Both the position numbers and the translations under genes were made by a program. A stretch of 64,000 nt of DNA from Thalassobium sp. (GTDB taxonomy: Bacteria > Pseudomonadota > Gammaproteobacteria > Pseudomonadales > Oceanobacteraceae). The notes under the pieces are model-generated. The model saw only the letters and a list, made by a program, of their open reading frames with translations, ran no database searches and was not told the origin of the DNA. Positions within the stretch are counted from its first letter, which is position 1, and every line of letters starts with the position of its first letter. Location of the stretch: the NCBI GenBank assembly GCA_002733205.1, contig NVUW01000005.1:1-64000 (forward strand), given 5' to 3'. Shown here one piece after another: positions 52,347 through 60,412 of the stretch.

Positions 52347-52587
52347 AGTTGCCTCAGACTTTCATTCACTGTTTTGCCGCTCCGGAAAAGCGCTCGATGG
52401 GACATCAGAACGGCAGGGGTTATTTGGGTTCAAAGTGTTACACAACGATTCACGCGAAAACAGACCCCGGACGGCGCTTTTGGCCTCTTTTTTGCGGCCA
52501 GGCATTCCTTGGTATGACTTTCTGCCAGCATCGGCTACCACAACAATCAGCTGTCGCAGAGCCGGCCACGACTTTAGTCGCCAGCCA

Positions 52588-55500
52588 TCAGGCGTCGATC
52601 ATTTCTGCCGCTTCTTCGACATCCACCGACACCAGACGGGAAACCCCCGGCTCGTGCATGGTCACCCCCATCAACTGAGACGCCATCTCCATGGCAATTT
52701 TGTTGTGGGTGATATAAATAAACTGCACTTTTTCTGACATCGCCTTCACCAGACGCGCATAGCGGCCAACATTGGCGTCATCCAGTGGTGCATCCACCTC
52801 ATCGAGCATACAGAACGGCGCCGGATTCAGCTGGAAGATGGAGAACACCAGCGCGATAGCAGTCAGGGCTTTTTCGCCACCGGACAGCAGATGAATGGTG
52901 CTGTTTTTCTTGCCCGGCGGACGCGCCATAATCGCCACCCCGGTGGTCAGCAAATCTTCGTCAGTCAGCTCCAGACAGGCATGGCCGCCACCAAATACTT
53001 TCGGGAACAGTTCGGCCAGGCCGGCGTTCATTTTGTCGAACGTTTCCTGGAAGCGGGTACGGGTTTCACGGTCGATTTTCTGGATCGCGCCTTCGAGGGT
53101 GTTCAGCGCTTTTTCCAGATCATCATTCTGCGCATCCAGATAGACTTTACGCTCGGACTGAATACGGTATTCATCAATCGCGGCGAGGTTAATCGCGCCC
53201 AGGCGCTGAATACGTTCGGCAATGCGTGCCAGCTCTTCCTGCCAGCTGTCGGCATCTGCCTCTTCCGGCATATTGTCGAGCACATCTTTTAAGGTGAGCT
53301 TTTCTTCCTGCAGGTTTTCTACCAGCGCCTGACGACGGATATCCAGTGCCTGACACTCCATGCGCACTTTTTCCAGTTCGTTACGCACTTCCAGTGCTTT
53401 TTTCTCGGCTTCGGCACGGGCCTGCTCCAGTTCGCGCAAGCGGGCGTCGACGGCTTCCAGCGCATGGCGTGCGGCCGACATAATCTGCTCGGCATCGAGA
53501 CGGCGCTCCAGTAATTCTTCCATTTCCGCTTTCAGCTCGTCGAGGTCGGCGCTGTGATCACGGTTCTGGTTATCGAGAATCTGCTGTTTACGTTCGCGCA
53601 GGCGCTGCATCTGGGCGGCCAGACGCTCAATGGCCTGTTGCAGGCTCTGCTCGCGGCTTCTCAGCGTTTGCACTTTCAGTTGCAGCTGATGGGCTTTGTC
53701 CTGATGCTGACGCGATTCCATGCGCGCCCGCTCCAGCAGTTGCTGCACGCGGTTACGTTCGGCCTGCAGACGCTCACGCTCGTCGGTATCGTCATCGATG
53801 GCGCTCATTGCTTCCTGCCAGGTCAGGCGCAGCTCTTCCAGCGCTTCGCGCTCCAGCGCCTGCTGCTGACGGGCTTCAGTAATGTCCTGATTGAGTTTGT
53901 CGCTGCGCAGCGCAAACTGCTCAGCACGTGCCTGTTTGCCGGACAGCTGGGATTTCAGGGTGATCAGTTTCTGGCTGACCTGCTGCTGTTCGCGCTGGGC
54001 GGTTTCACGCTGCTGTTCCAGCGAACGCAGTTTAAGCTGGTCGGCATCCAGATCGGCATCCCACTCTTCAACCTGAATATCCAGTTCTTCAATCTGATCG
54101 TCGAGTACGTCCAGTTCCTGCTGACGCGCCAGTACACCACCTTCGCCATCAGCAGCACGGGCTACACGTAACCAGTTGGGGCCAATCCAGATGCCATCGG
54201 CAGTAATAATGGATTCATGGGCGCCCAGCGTACCGCGCGCCGCCAGCGCAGAGGCCAGATCTGCGGCCACTTTAACCCCGGCCAGCAGGCCGCTGACGTC
54301 CTGACGGCTCTGCACTTTGGCTGCCAGGGTATCGGCATGGCCGCTGCTAACCGCAGCAGCACCCTGCCCCTGCTGCCATAAACTGAGGTGGCCTTCTTTA
54401 AAACTGCCGAGCCAGTGTTGGGCAGGGTCGAGCTGATCAATCATGACCGCCTGCAGGTAATCACCCAGAACCGTTTCAACCGCCCGTTCCCAGCCACTTT
54501 CGACCTGAATCTGCTCAGCCAGACGCGGTTTACGCACCAGTTGATGGCTTTCCAGCCAGTGACTAACGGCTTCGGAGCCCTGCCCCAAAGCGGCTTTCTG
54601 CAGCGCATCAAGGGTGGCTTTGCGGTTCAGCATCTGCTGTAACTGCGCTTTACCTTCGTCCAGCTGACGGCGTTGCTGCTCCAGCTGTTCGCGACCATCA
54701 CTGACCTGTTCCTGCAAGCTGTCGAGGCGTTCCTGCTGACTGTCGGCGGCCAGTTCCTGCTCGCTGACTTCTTCGGCCAGCAGCTGAATTTCTTCCAGCT
54801 CCGGGTTGTCTTTCAGCTGCTGCAATTCCTCTTCCAGACGACGAATCTGCTGGTCAAGACGGGTAAGCTGCTGCTCGCTGTTCTGAATGCGGGTCTGCGC
54901 CACTTCCGCCTGGCGGGTCGGTTCACTGGCGCGCTGGGTAAAGCTGTCCCAGGCATCCTGCCAGCGGGCCTGAGATTCTTCGGCTTCCAGCAGCATGGCG
55001 CTGGCTTCTTCTTCACCGGCTAACAGCATCTCCAGTTCTGGCTCCAGCAGCATCAGTTCTTCACCGACGGTTTCACGGGCAAGCTGGTCTTCTTCCAGTG
55101 ATTTCTGCGTTTCGAGAATGGCCTTTTCGGCTTCGGCCATATCCTGATCAAGCTGCAACGCCATCTGCGCCTGATGCTCCAGTTTCTGCTCGTGGCGGGC
55201 AATGTGAGCACCTACTTCGTAGTATTTGCTCTGTGCGCTGTTGAACAGATCGCCTTTTTCCTGATGTTCCAGACGCAGGCCTTCGATTTCGGCATCGGCG
55301 GCACGCTGTTCAGCCATATGGGCTTCGAACTGGGTCTGATGCTCGGCAATTTTCAGCTCGCGCACGCGGTAGTCCGCATCCAGGGCCTGCCATTTCAGGG
55401 CCTGCAACTGCGCCTTTTTCTCGCGCTCCTGGGTTTTTAATTCTTTGTACTTTTCTGCCGCCTGGGCCTGACGCTGCAGGTGGGATAGCTGCCGCTCCAG

Positions 55501-56100
55501 CTCCTGACGGATATCCTGCAGGCGCTCAAGGTTTTCATGGGTGCGGCGCATGCGGTTTTCGGTTTCACGGCGGCGTTCTTTGTATTTGGAAATACCGGCG
55601 GCTTCTTCCACATACACGCGCAGCTCTTCCGGCTTGGCTTCAATCAGGCGTGAAATCATGCCCTGTTCGATAATGGCGTAGGAGCGCGGGCCAAGACCGG
55701 TGCCAAGGAAAATATCGGTAATGTCTTTACGGCGGCATTTGCTGCCGTTGAGGAAATAGGTCGATTGCCCATCGCGGGTTACCTGACGGCGCAGGCTGAC
55801 TTCAGCGTACCCCGCGTACTCTCCACGCAAAGTGCCGTCGCTGTTATCAAAAATCAGATCGACACTGGCTTTGCCCACCGGCTTACGTTCGGACGAACCA
55901 TTAAAGATAACGTCGGTCATGGCATCGCCGCGCAGATATTTGGCTGAGCTTTCGCCCATCACCCAGCGCACCGCATCAATGGTGTTGGATTTACCACAGC
56001 CGTTGGGGCCAACAATACCGGTCATATTGGTGCTGAACGGCACCGTGGTCGGATCAACAAAGGATTTAAAGCCCGCCAGTTTGATGGCTTTTAAGCGCAT
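52588..56100 (-). CDS. smc: Chromosome segregation protein SMC
   Basis: The 1170-residue condensin-type ATPase has Walker A GPNGCGKS (31-38), two long coiled coils (about 165-500 and 670-1010) around a hinge (about 515-640), the signature LLSGGEKALTAIALVF and Walker B FCMLDEVDAPLDD. It organises and separates chromosomes. It begins inside the end of the gntR gene (ten-base overlap) and precedes zipA, with a 241-base gap that shows no gene. No scpA or scpB is adjacent. Confidence 0.95.
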   Translation of the reverse strand: MRLKAIKLAGFKSFVDPTTVPFSTNMTGIVGPNGCGKSNTIDAVRWVMGESSAKYLRGDAMTDVIFNGSSERKPVGKASVDLIFDNSDGTLRGEYAGYAEVSLRRQVTRDGQSTYFLNGSKCRRKDITDIFLGTGLGPRSYAIIEQGMISRLIEAKPEELRVYVEEAAGISKYKERRRETENRMRRTHENLERLQDIRQELERQLSHLQRQAQAAEKYKELKTQEREKKAQLQALKWQALDADYRVRELKIAEHQTQFEAHMAEQRAADAEIEGLRLEHQEKGDLFNSAQSKYYEVGAHIARHEQKLEHQAQMALQLDQDMAEAEKAILETQKSLEEDQLARETVGEELMLLEPELEMLLAGEEEASAMLLEAEESQARWQDAWDSFTQRASEPTRQAEVAQTRIQNSEQQLTRLDQQIRRLEEELQQLKDNPELEEIQLLAEEVSEQELAADSQQERLDSLQEQVSDGREQLEQQRRQLDEGKAQLQQMLNRKATLDALQKAALGQGSEAVSHWLESHQLVRKPRLAEQIQVESGWERAVETVLGDYLQAVMIDQLDPAQHWLGSFKEGHLSLWQQGQGAAAVSSGHADTLAAKVQSRQDVSGLLAGVKVAADLASALAARGTLGAHESIITADGIWIGPNWLRVARAADGEGGVLARQQELDVLDDQIEELDIQVEEWDADLDADQLKLRSLEQQRETAQREQQQVSQKLITLKSQLSGKQARAEQFALRSDKLNQDITEARQQQALEREALEELRLTWQEAMSAIDDDTDERERLQAERNRVQQLLERARMESRQHQDKAHQLQLKVQTLRSREQSLQQAIERLAAQMQRLRERKQQILDNQNRDHSADLDELKAEMEELLERRLDAEQIMSAARHALEAVDARLRELEQARAEAEKKALEVRNELEKVRMECQALDIRRQALVENLQEEKLTLKDVLDNMPEEADADSWQEELARIAERIQRLGAINLAAIDEYRIQSERKVYLDAQNDDLEKALNTLEGAIQKIDRETRTRFQETFDKMNAGLAELFPKVFGGGHACLELTDEDLLTTGVAIMARPPGKKNSTIHLLSGGEKALTAIALVFSIFQLNPAPFCMLDEVDAPLDDANVGRYARLVKAMSEKVQFIYITHNKIAMEMASQLMGVTMHEPGVSRLVSVDVEEAAEMIDA

Positions 56101-56762
56101 GTTGAGGCCTCCTCAGCCATCGCTGCCAGCACCAGTTCACGCTGATGCTGACCATAATTCTGTAATAAGCCCGGTAGCGCCTGCAGGTTGCGTTTTAATA
56201 CCGCTTCCATCAGGCCGGCAAAAAAGCGCGCGGCGTATTCGGTTTCGTGGGGGGAACGACGGATCGCCAGCGCGTAAGTTCGGTGCAATACCGGTTGCAG
56301 GTCTTCCAGCACTTCCGCCAGATACTGATTGCCGGCAATGGCAAACGCCATGCGCATAAGGACGAAACCGGATTCAACAAAGGCGACTTTGTCTTCACTT
56401 TGCTGCAAGGACTGGATGGCCTGCATCTGTGCCAGCAGCGGCCGGACATTATCATCGGTCCAGTTTTCTGCAACCCGCTGCGCCAGCATGGTGAGCAGAT
56501 TGATGTACAGATCGTACAGGCTGTTGACGCCTTGCTCTGTCAGCGTTGCCACCACCGCGCCACGACGCGGCAGAATATCAATCAGATGACGGCTTTCGAG
56601 TATCAGCAACGCTTCGCGTACCGAACCGCGGCTCACTTCCAGCTCACTGACCACGCGGGTTTCCTGAATCCGTTCAGCGGATTTAAGCTGCCCCTGAATA
56701 ATGCGTTGCGCCAGATAGCGGGCAATCTGTTCGGAAAGGCTTTCAGGCGCAGAAAAACTCAT
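56091..56762 (-). CDS. GntR-family transcriptional regulator (FCD type), next to alkB
   Basis: The 223-residue regulator has an N-terminal winged helix (about 6-70, with RIQETRVVSELEVSRGSVREAL split) and a C-terminal all-helical FCD ligand domain. The ATG at 56762 gives the normal family length; the longer frame to 57029 adds sequence that is intergenic. It is divergent from alkB and its 3' end overlaps the start of smc by ten bases. In Alcanivorax borkumensis a GntR-type gene lies upstream of alkB2, so control of alkane oxidation is likely; the ligand would be an alkane product such as an acyl compound. Confidence 0.85.
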   Translation of the reverse strand: MSFSAPESLSEQIARYLAQRIIQGQLKSAERIQETRVVSELEVSRGSVREALLILESRHLIDILPRRGAVVATLTEQGVNSLYDLYINLLTMLAQRVAENWTDDNVRPLLAQMQAIQSLQQSEDKVAFVESGFVLMRMAFAIAGNQYLAEVLEDLQPVLHRTYALAIRRSPHETEYAARFFAGLMEAVLKRNLQALPGLLQNYGQHQRELVLAAMAEEASTCA

Positions 56763-57081
56763 GGGGGTCTGTTCTCTGTTGATAAAAAAATCCGGCGGCG
56801 ATGTTAGCACAGAATGCTGCACAACCGGGCTATGCCGAACCCTGCTGGCATCCATAGTGGTCACTGATTTTGCGGCACAGTTCCGCTTCTGGCGACGGTG
56901 GTGGTTACCACGCTGGTAACAACTGAGATCGCAGACAATCATAAGCCCATCACCGGGCATCCTCGCTGCCCGCCAATATGGCGTCACCCGGCCGCAAATG
57001 ACCAGACAAAAACCCTGCTCGCCGGACAAAATTGTCAGACAATCCTGAACACAATAACAACAAAGTACTCAGGAGATGAAT
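56763..57081. promoter_or_regulatory. Divergent regulatory region between gntR and alkB
   Basis: The gap holds no gene. Two perfect palindromes are seen: GTTACCA-CGC-TGGTAAC (56904-56920) and ATTGTCAGACAAT (57031-57043). GACAAT recurs at 56934-56939. A possible alkB promoter has TTGTCA (57032-57037) and TAACAA (57055-57060) spaced by 17, which puts the second palindrome over the -35. AGGAG at 57071-57075 is the ribosome site. Confidence 0.55.
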
Positions 57082-58203
57082 ATGTCTGAACAAGCATCAA
57101 CCTCCCGCATGCTGTCGCTGAAAAAGTATGCCTACCTGCTGGTTGTCGTTCCGCCGCTGTTACTGCCGCTGTCGCAATGGCTGTGGGAAACCGTCGGTTA
57201 CGCCAATCTGTTCGCTTTCTTCCCGCTGCTGTTTGTGTATGGCGTCGTACCGGTTTTTGATCACATCATCGGCAAAGATCCGGTAAATCCGGACGAAGCC
57301 GTGGAAGTGCCGAAACTGTCGGAAGAGCGCTTTTATCGTTTGCTGACGCTGCTCTGTCTGCCGATGTATCTGGCGGTGATGTTCTATGCCGGGCATGTCT
57401 TTATGACGGCTGAACTGAGCTGGGTGGGCCAGCTGGGCTGGCTGATGTCGATTGGCACCGTTGGCGGCATTATTGCCATCAATGTCGGCCACGAGTTGAT
57501 TCATAAAGATCCGAAAATCGAACAATGGGCCGGCGGCCTGTTGCTGGCCAGCGTGTCCTATGGTGGTTTTAAAGTCGAGCATGTCCGTGGCCACCATGTG
57601 CATGTTTCCACGCCAACCGATGCGTCGTCTTCACGCTACGGTCAGAGTCTGTATCAGTTTTTACCCCATGCTTATCTGCACAATTTCCTCAATGCCTGGA
57701 AACTGGAAGCCAAGCGCCTGCGCCATAAAGGTCATTCACCGTTCAGCTGGCGCAATGAGCTGGTCTGGTGGTATGCCTTCAGCCTCTTATTGGCGGCCAC
57801 ATGCGGCGCCTTGTGGGGCTGGATGGGAGTGTTATTTTTTGCCGCACAGAGCTTTTTTGCCTTCAGCCTGCTGGAAGTGATCAACTACGTTGAGCATTAC
57901 GGCCTGCATCGCCGCAAGCTGGAAAACGGCCGTTACGAGCGTCCGGATATCGAACATTCGTGGAACAGCAATTATCTGCTCACCAACCTGTTCCTGTTCC
58001 AACTGCAACGTCACTCTGACCACCATGCGTATCCGAAACGCCGTTATCAGGTGCTGCGTCATCACGATGTCAGCCCGCAACTGCCCAGCGGCTATGCCAC
58101 CATGGTGGTCATGGCGCTGATTCCGCCACTGTGGTTTAAGGTGATGAATCCGCGCGTTGAAAGCTACTACAAAGGCGAAGAGCACCAGCTGCAAAGCGTC
58201 TGA
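57082..58203 (+). CDS. alkB: Alkane 1-monooxygenase (AlkB)
   Basis: The 373-residue integral-membrane di-iron enzyme oxidises n-alkanes at the terminal carbon with rubredoxin as electron donor. All four histidine motifs are present: HELIH (137-141), EHVRGHHVH (166-174), NYVEHYGLHRR (268-278, the AlkB-specific motif) and LQRHSDHH (308-315). Six membrane helices are evident. The AGGAG lies directly against the ATG at 57076, so the ATG six bases later (57082) is the better start. No rubredoxin gene is adjacent. The divergent GntR gene is the probable regulator. Confidence 0.95.
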   Translation: MSEQASTSRMLSLKKYAYLLVVVPPLLLPLSQWLWETVGYANLFAFFPLLFVYGVVPVFDHIIGKDPVNPDEAVEVPKLSEERFYRLLTLLCLPMYLAVMFYAGHVFMTAELSWVGQLGWLMSIGTVGGIIAINVGHELIHKDPKIEQWAGGLLLASVSYGGFKVEHVRGHHVHVSTPTDASSSRYGQSLYQFLPHAYLHNFLNAWKLEAKRLRHKGHSPFSWRNELVWWYAFSLLLAATCGALWGWMGVLFFAAQSFFAFSLLEVINYVEHYGLHRRKLENGRYERPDIEHSWNSNYLLTNLFLFQLQRHSDHHAYPKRRYQVLRHHDVSPQLPSGYATMVVMALIPPLWFKVMNPRVESYYKGEEHQLQSV

Positions 58204-58222
58204 GCGGAAACGCCGGAACACC

Positions 58223-58254
58223 TGCACTGAGCCGGAAGTTTATGGCTCAGTGCA
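58223..58254. terminator. Hairpin between convergent alkB and EamA genes
   Basis: Perfect 11-base stem TGCACTGAGCC/GGCTCAGTGCA with a ten-base loop, overlapping the EamA stop codon. It has no T-run on either strand, so it may protect 3' ends or act with Rho rather than as an intrinsic terminator. Confidence 0.5.
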
Positions 58255-59104
58255 AAGCCAGACCCGCTGTGGCAACAATGATCAGCAGCATCAGCAGCAA
58301 CTGCCACGGTTTGACCTTCTCCCCGAACAACCACACGCCCCAGCAGGCCGCACCGATAATACCGATGCCACGCTTTGCCGTTTCGACAATGCCCGGATGA
58401 ACCTCATCCAACGCCAGCCACTGGCCGCTGACTGCCAATACAAAAACCAGCAACGCCAGAGCGAGCAAGCCCTTAGGGCCATCGTAGTGCGGCAACTCAG
58501 GCTTTCGCTTACGCCGCACAGAATCCAACATTGAAGCCAGCAGCAATACCAGACACATTCCGGCACTCTGAATCAGACCATGGAAAAACACCGTCGCTGA
58601 CGTCAGCGCCAGCTTGTCGAACACAATTCCGGCACCCCAGCACAACGCCACAATTAACATCAGGCCAAAACCGGTGCCCACCGCCCTGGGTTTCAGCAAC
58701 AGATTCCAGCCGGAATGCAGCAGAAAAATAGCCAGCACAATGCTCAGCATGGCCAGCCATTGCAACTGGCTCAGAGACTCATCCAGCAACCAAAGACTGA
58801 ACAGCGCAGCCACCACCGGCGTAAACGACAACACCGGCACCAGCAAGGCAATACGGCCGACACTGAGCGCCTGGATATAACAGACACTGGCCAGCGCCGA
58901 AAACAGCAGCGACACCAGCGCCGGTGGCCAATACGCAGCCTGCGGCAATGCCGCCCCCTGACTCAGCCACAACAACAGATACAACGGCGTGACACCGGCA
59001 CTGAGCCAGATAGCCAACGTTAACGGCGCGGCATGAGCCGTCAGTTTTTTGCGCGCCAGATCAAACAGCGACCAGGCCAGCGCAGATAACAACATAAACG
59101 ACAT
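58247..59104 (-). CDS. EamA/DMT-family transporter
   Basis: The 285-residue membrane protein has about ten helices in two EamA repeats (the second ends WGVWLFGEKVKPWQLLLM). DMT carriers move small metabolites; the substrate here is unknown. The ATG at 59104 is chosen because a GGGA lies just upstream; 59134 is an alternative. It converges with alkB and diverges from nirC. Confidence 0.82.
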   Translation of the reverse strand: MSFMLLSALAWSLFDLARKKLTAHAAPLTLAIWLSAGVTPLYLLLWLSQGAALPQAAYWPPALVSLLFSALASVCYIQALSVGRIALLVPVLSFTPVVAALFSLWLLDESLSQLQWLAMLSIVLAIFLLHSGWNLLLKPRAVGTGFGLMLIVALCWGAGIVFDKLALTSATVFFHGLIQSAGMCLVLLLASMLDSVRRKRKPELPHYDGPKGLLALALLVFVLAVSGQWLALDEVHPGIVETAKRGIGIIGAACWGVWLFGEKVKPWQLLLMLLIIVATAGLALH

Positions 59105-59296
59105 AGCAGTCCCGGTGATGATAAATAAAACCATCTTACGTGTTCACCGGGCTGACGTCAGCGACCTGCTGAAAATGAATCAGGACGATGCACCCTGTAT
59201 TTTTATTGCGCAAAAACAGGGCAACGTCAGACATAAAACCAGACATTTTTCAGCAATAAGGCGGAAAAATCAGCCATACCAACGGAAAAATAAAAC

Positions 59297-59312
59297 TGGC
59301 ACGTCTTCTGCT
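59297..59312 (+). promoter_or_regulatory. Sigma-54 promoter of nirC
   Basis: TGGCACGTCTTCTGCT matches the consensus with GG (59298-59299) and GC (59310-59311) separated by exactly ten bases. The predicted start of transcription is about 59322-59324, immediately before the ANTAR-type leader. A TGCACC half-site at 59189-59194 might belong to an NtrC site, but no second half is clear. Confidence 0.72.
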
Positions 59313-59324
59313 GAAGACATTGCA

Positions 59325-59420
59325 TCCACATCAACGATGATGAGGAAAACAATCTGAATGACCGGATAACGGCGTCCACTCCGACTGCATATTGCAGACG
59401 GATGGGACGCCGTTTTTTTT
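59325..59420 (+). promoter_or_regulatory. ANTAR-type antitermination leader of nirC
   Basis: Three elements follow in order. Hairpin 1 (59325-59346) has stem TCCACATC/GATGAGGA with one A-A mismatch and hexaloop AACGAT. Hairpin 2 (59352-59367) has stem ATCTG/CGGAT and hexaloop AATGAC. A long intrinsic terminator (59368-59420) has a ten-base outer stem AACGGCGTCC/GGACGCCGTT, further inner pairing and eight T. Both hexaloops carry A at position 1 and G at position 4, the known recognition rule for ANTAR regulators such as NasR. Hairpin 2 abuts the terminator stem. No plus-strand gene ends upstream of the terminator, so its role must be attenuation of nirC. Confidence 0.78.
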
Positions 59421-59507
59421 GCTCCTGAATTCTGAGATATCGCTCCGCCAGCAGATATATCAGACACCACGTCAGAGCAATGTTTAAAACATTAATGAGG
59501 TAATACT

Positions 59508-60344
59508 ATGTCTTATCTGATGCCTGCCGAGTTTGCCACCAAAATGGTAGATGCCGGTGAAGCAAAAATTTATATGTCGACCCGCGATACCCTGGTACGC
59601 GCATTTATGGCCGGTGCCATTCTTGCTCTGGCGGCGGTTTTTGCCGTCAGCGTTGCCGTGGCAACCGGTTCACATCTGATTGGTTCCATTCTGTTTCCCG
59701 TTGGTTTCTGCATGCTCTATCTGATGGGCTTTGATCTGCTCACCGGTGTATTTATGCTGACGCCGCTGGCCTGGCTGGATCGTCGTCCCGGTGTTACCTG
59801 GGGACAGATTCTGCGTAACTGGGGACTGGTTTTTCTCGGTAATTTTGGCGGCGCGTTAACCGTTGCATTTCTGATGTCTTTTATTTTCACTTACGGCTAC
59901 AACACCGATGGCGGCGCCATTGCAGAAAAAGTGGCTCATATCGGTGAAGCCCGCACCCTGGGTTACGCTCAATACGGTGCAGCCGGCTGGTTTACCATTT
60001 TTATCCGCGGCATGCTGTGTAACTGGATGGTTTCTATGGGTGTTGTCGGCGCCATGATTTCGACCAATGTCAGCGGTAAAGTGATCGCTATGTGGATGCC
60101 GATTATGCTGTTCTTTTTTATGGGTTTTGAACATTCCGTTGTAAATATGTTTCTGTTTCCGTTTGGCCTGATTATGGGCGGTGAATTTTCGGTAATGGAT
60201 TATTTTATCTGGAATGAAATTCCGACCGCATTGGGTAATCTGGTGGGGGGCCTGGCCTTTACCGGTTTAACCCTGTACGCCACCCATGTCCGCACTGCGA
60301 AAAAACGTGCGCTGATGACCTCTCAGCCACAGCCACAAATGTAA
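59508..60344 (+). CDS. nirC: Formate/nitrite transporter family protein (NirC-like)
   Basis: The 278-residue inner-membrane channel of the FocA/NirC family has six helices. Seen segments include MGFDLLTGVFMLTPLAWLD, GNFGGALTVAF, RGMLCNWMVSMGV and FFFMGFEHSVVNMF with the central pore His. The ribosome site TGAGG lies upstream of the ATG. Sigma-54 promoter and an ANTAR-type leader point to nitrite (or nitrate-linked) uptake for assimilation rather than formate export. A strong 15-base hairpin follows. Confidence 0.88.
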   Translation: MSYLMPAEFATKMVDAGEAKIYMSTRDTLVRAFMAGAILALAAVFAVSVAVATGSHLIGSILFPVGFCMLYLMGFDLLTGVFMLTPLAWLDRRPGVTWGQILRNWGLVFLGNFGGALTVAFLMSFIFTYGYNTDGGAIAEKVAHIGEARTLGYAQYGAAGWFTIFIRGMLCNWMVSMGVVGAMISTNVSGKVIAMWMPIMLFFFMGFEHSVVNMFLFPFGLIMGGEFSVMDYFIWNEIPTALGNLVGGLAFTGLTLYATHVRTAKKRALMTSQPQPQM

Positions 60345-60353
60345 GCAGTTAAA

Positions 60354-60392
60354 GCAATAAAACCCCGGACGATTTTTCCGGGGTTTTATTGC
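60354..60392 (+). terminator. Terminator between nirC and the phosphatase/kinase gene
   Basis: Perfect 15-base stem GCAATAAAACCCCGG/CCGGGGTTTTATTGC with a nine-base loop. It ends 20 bases before the next start codon, so the downstream gene needs readthrough or its own promoter. Confidence 0.85.
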
Positions 60393-60412
60393 AGATTACC
60401 CATGGCAACCCA

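Noticed and set aside
52347..52587. Gap of 241 bases between smc and zipA searched for a small gene or RNA
   Set aside because: No frame with a ribosome site, no strong hairpin and no known RNA motif was found.
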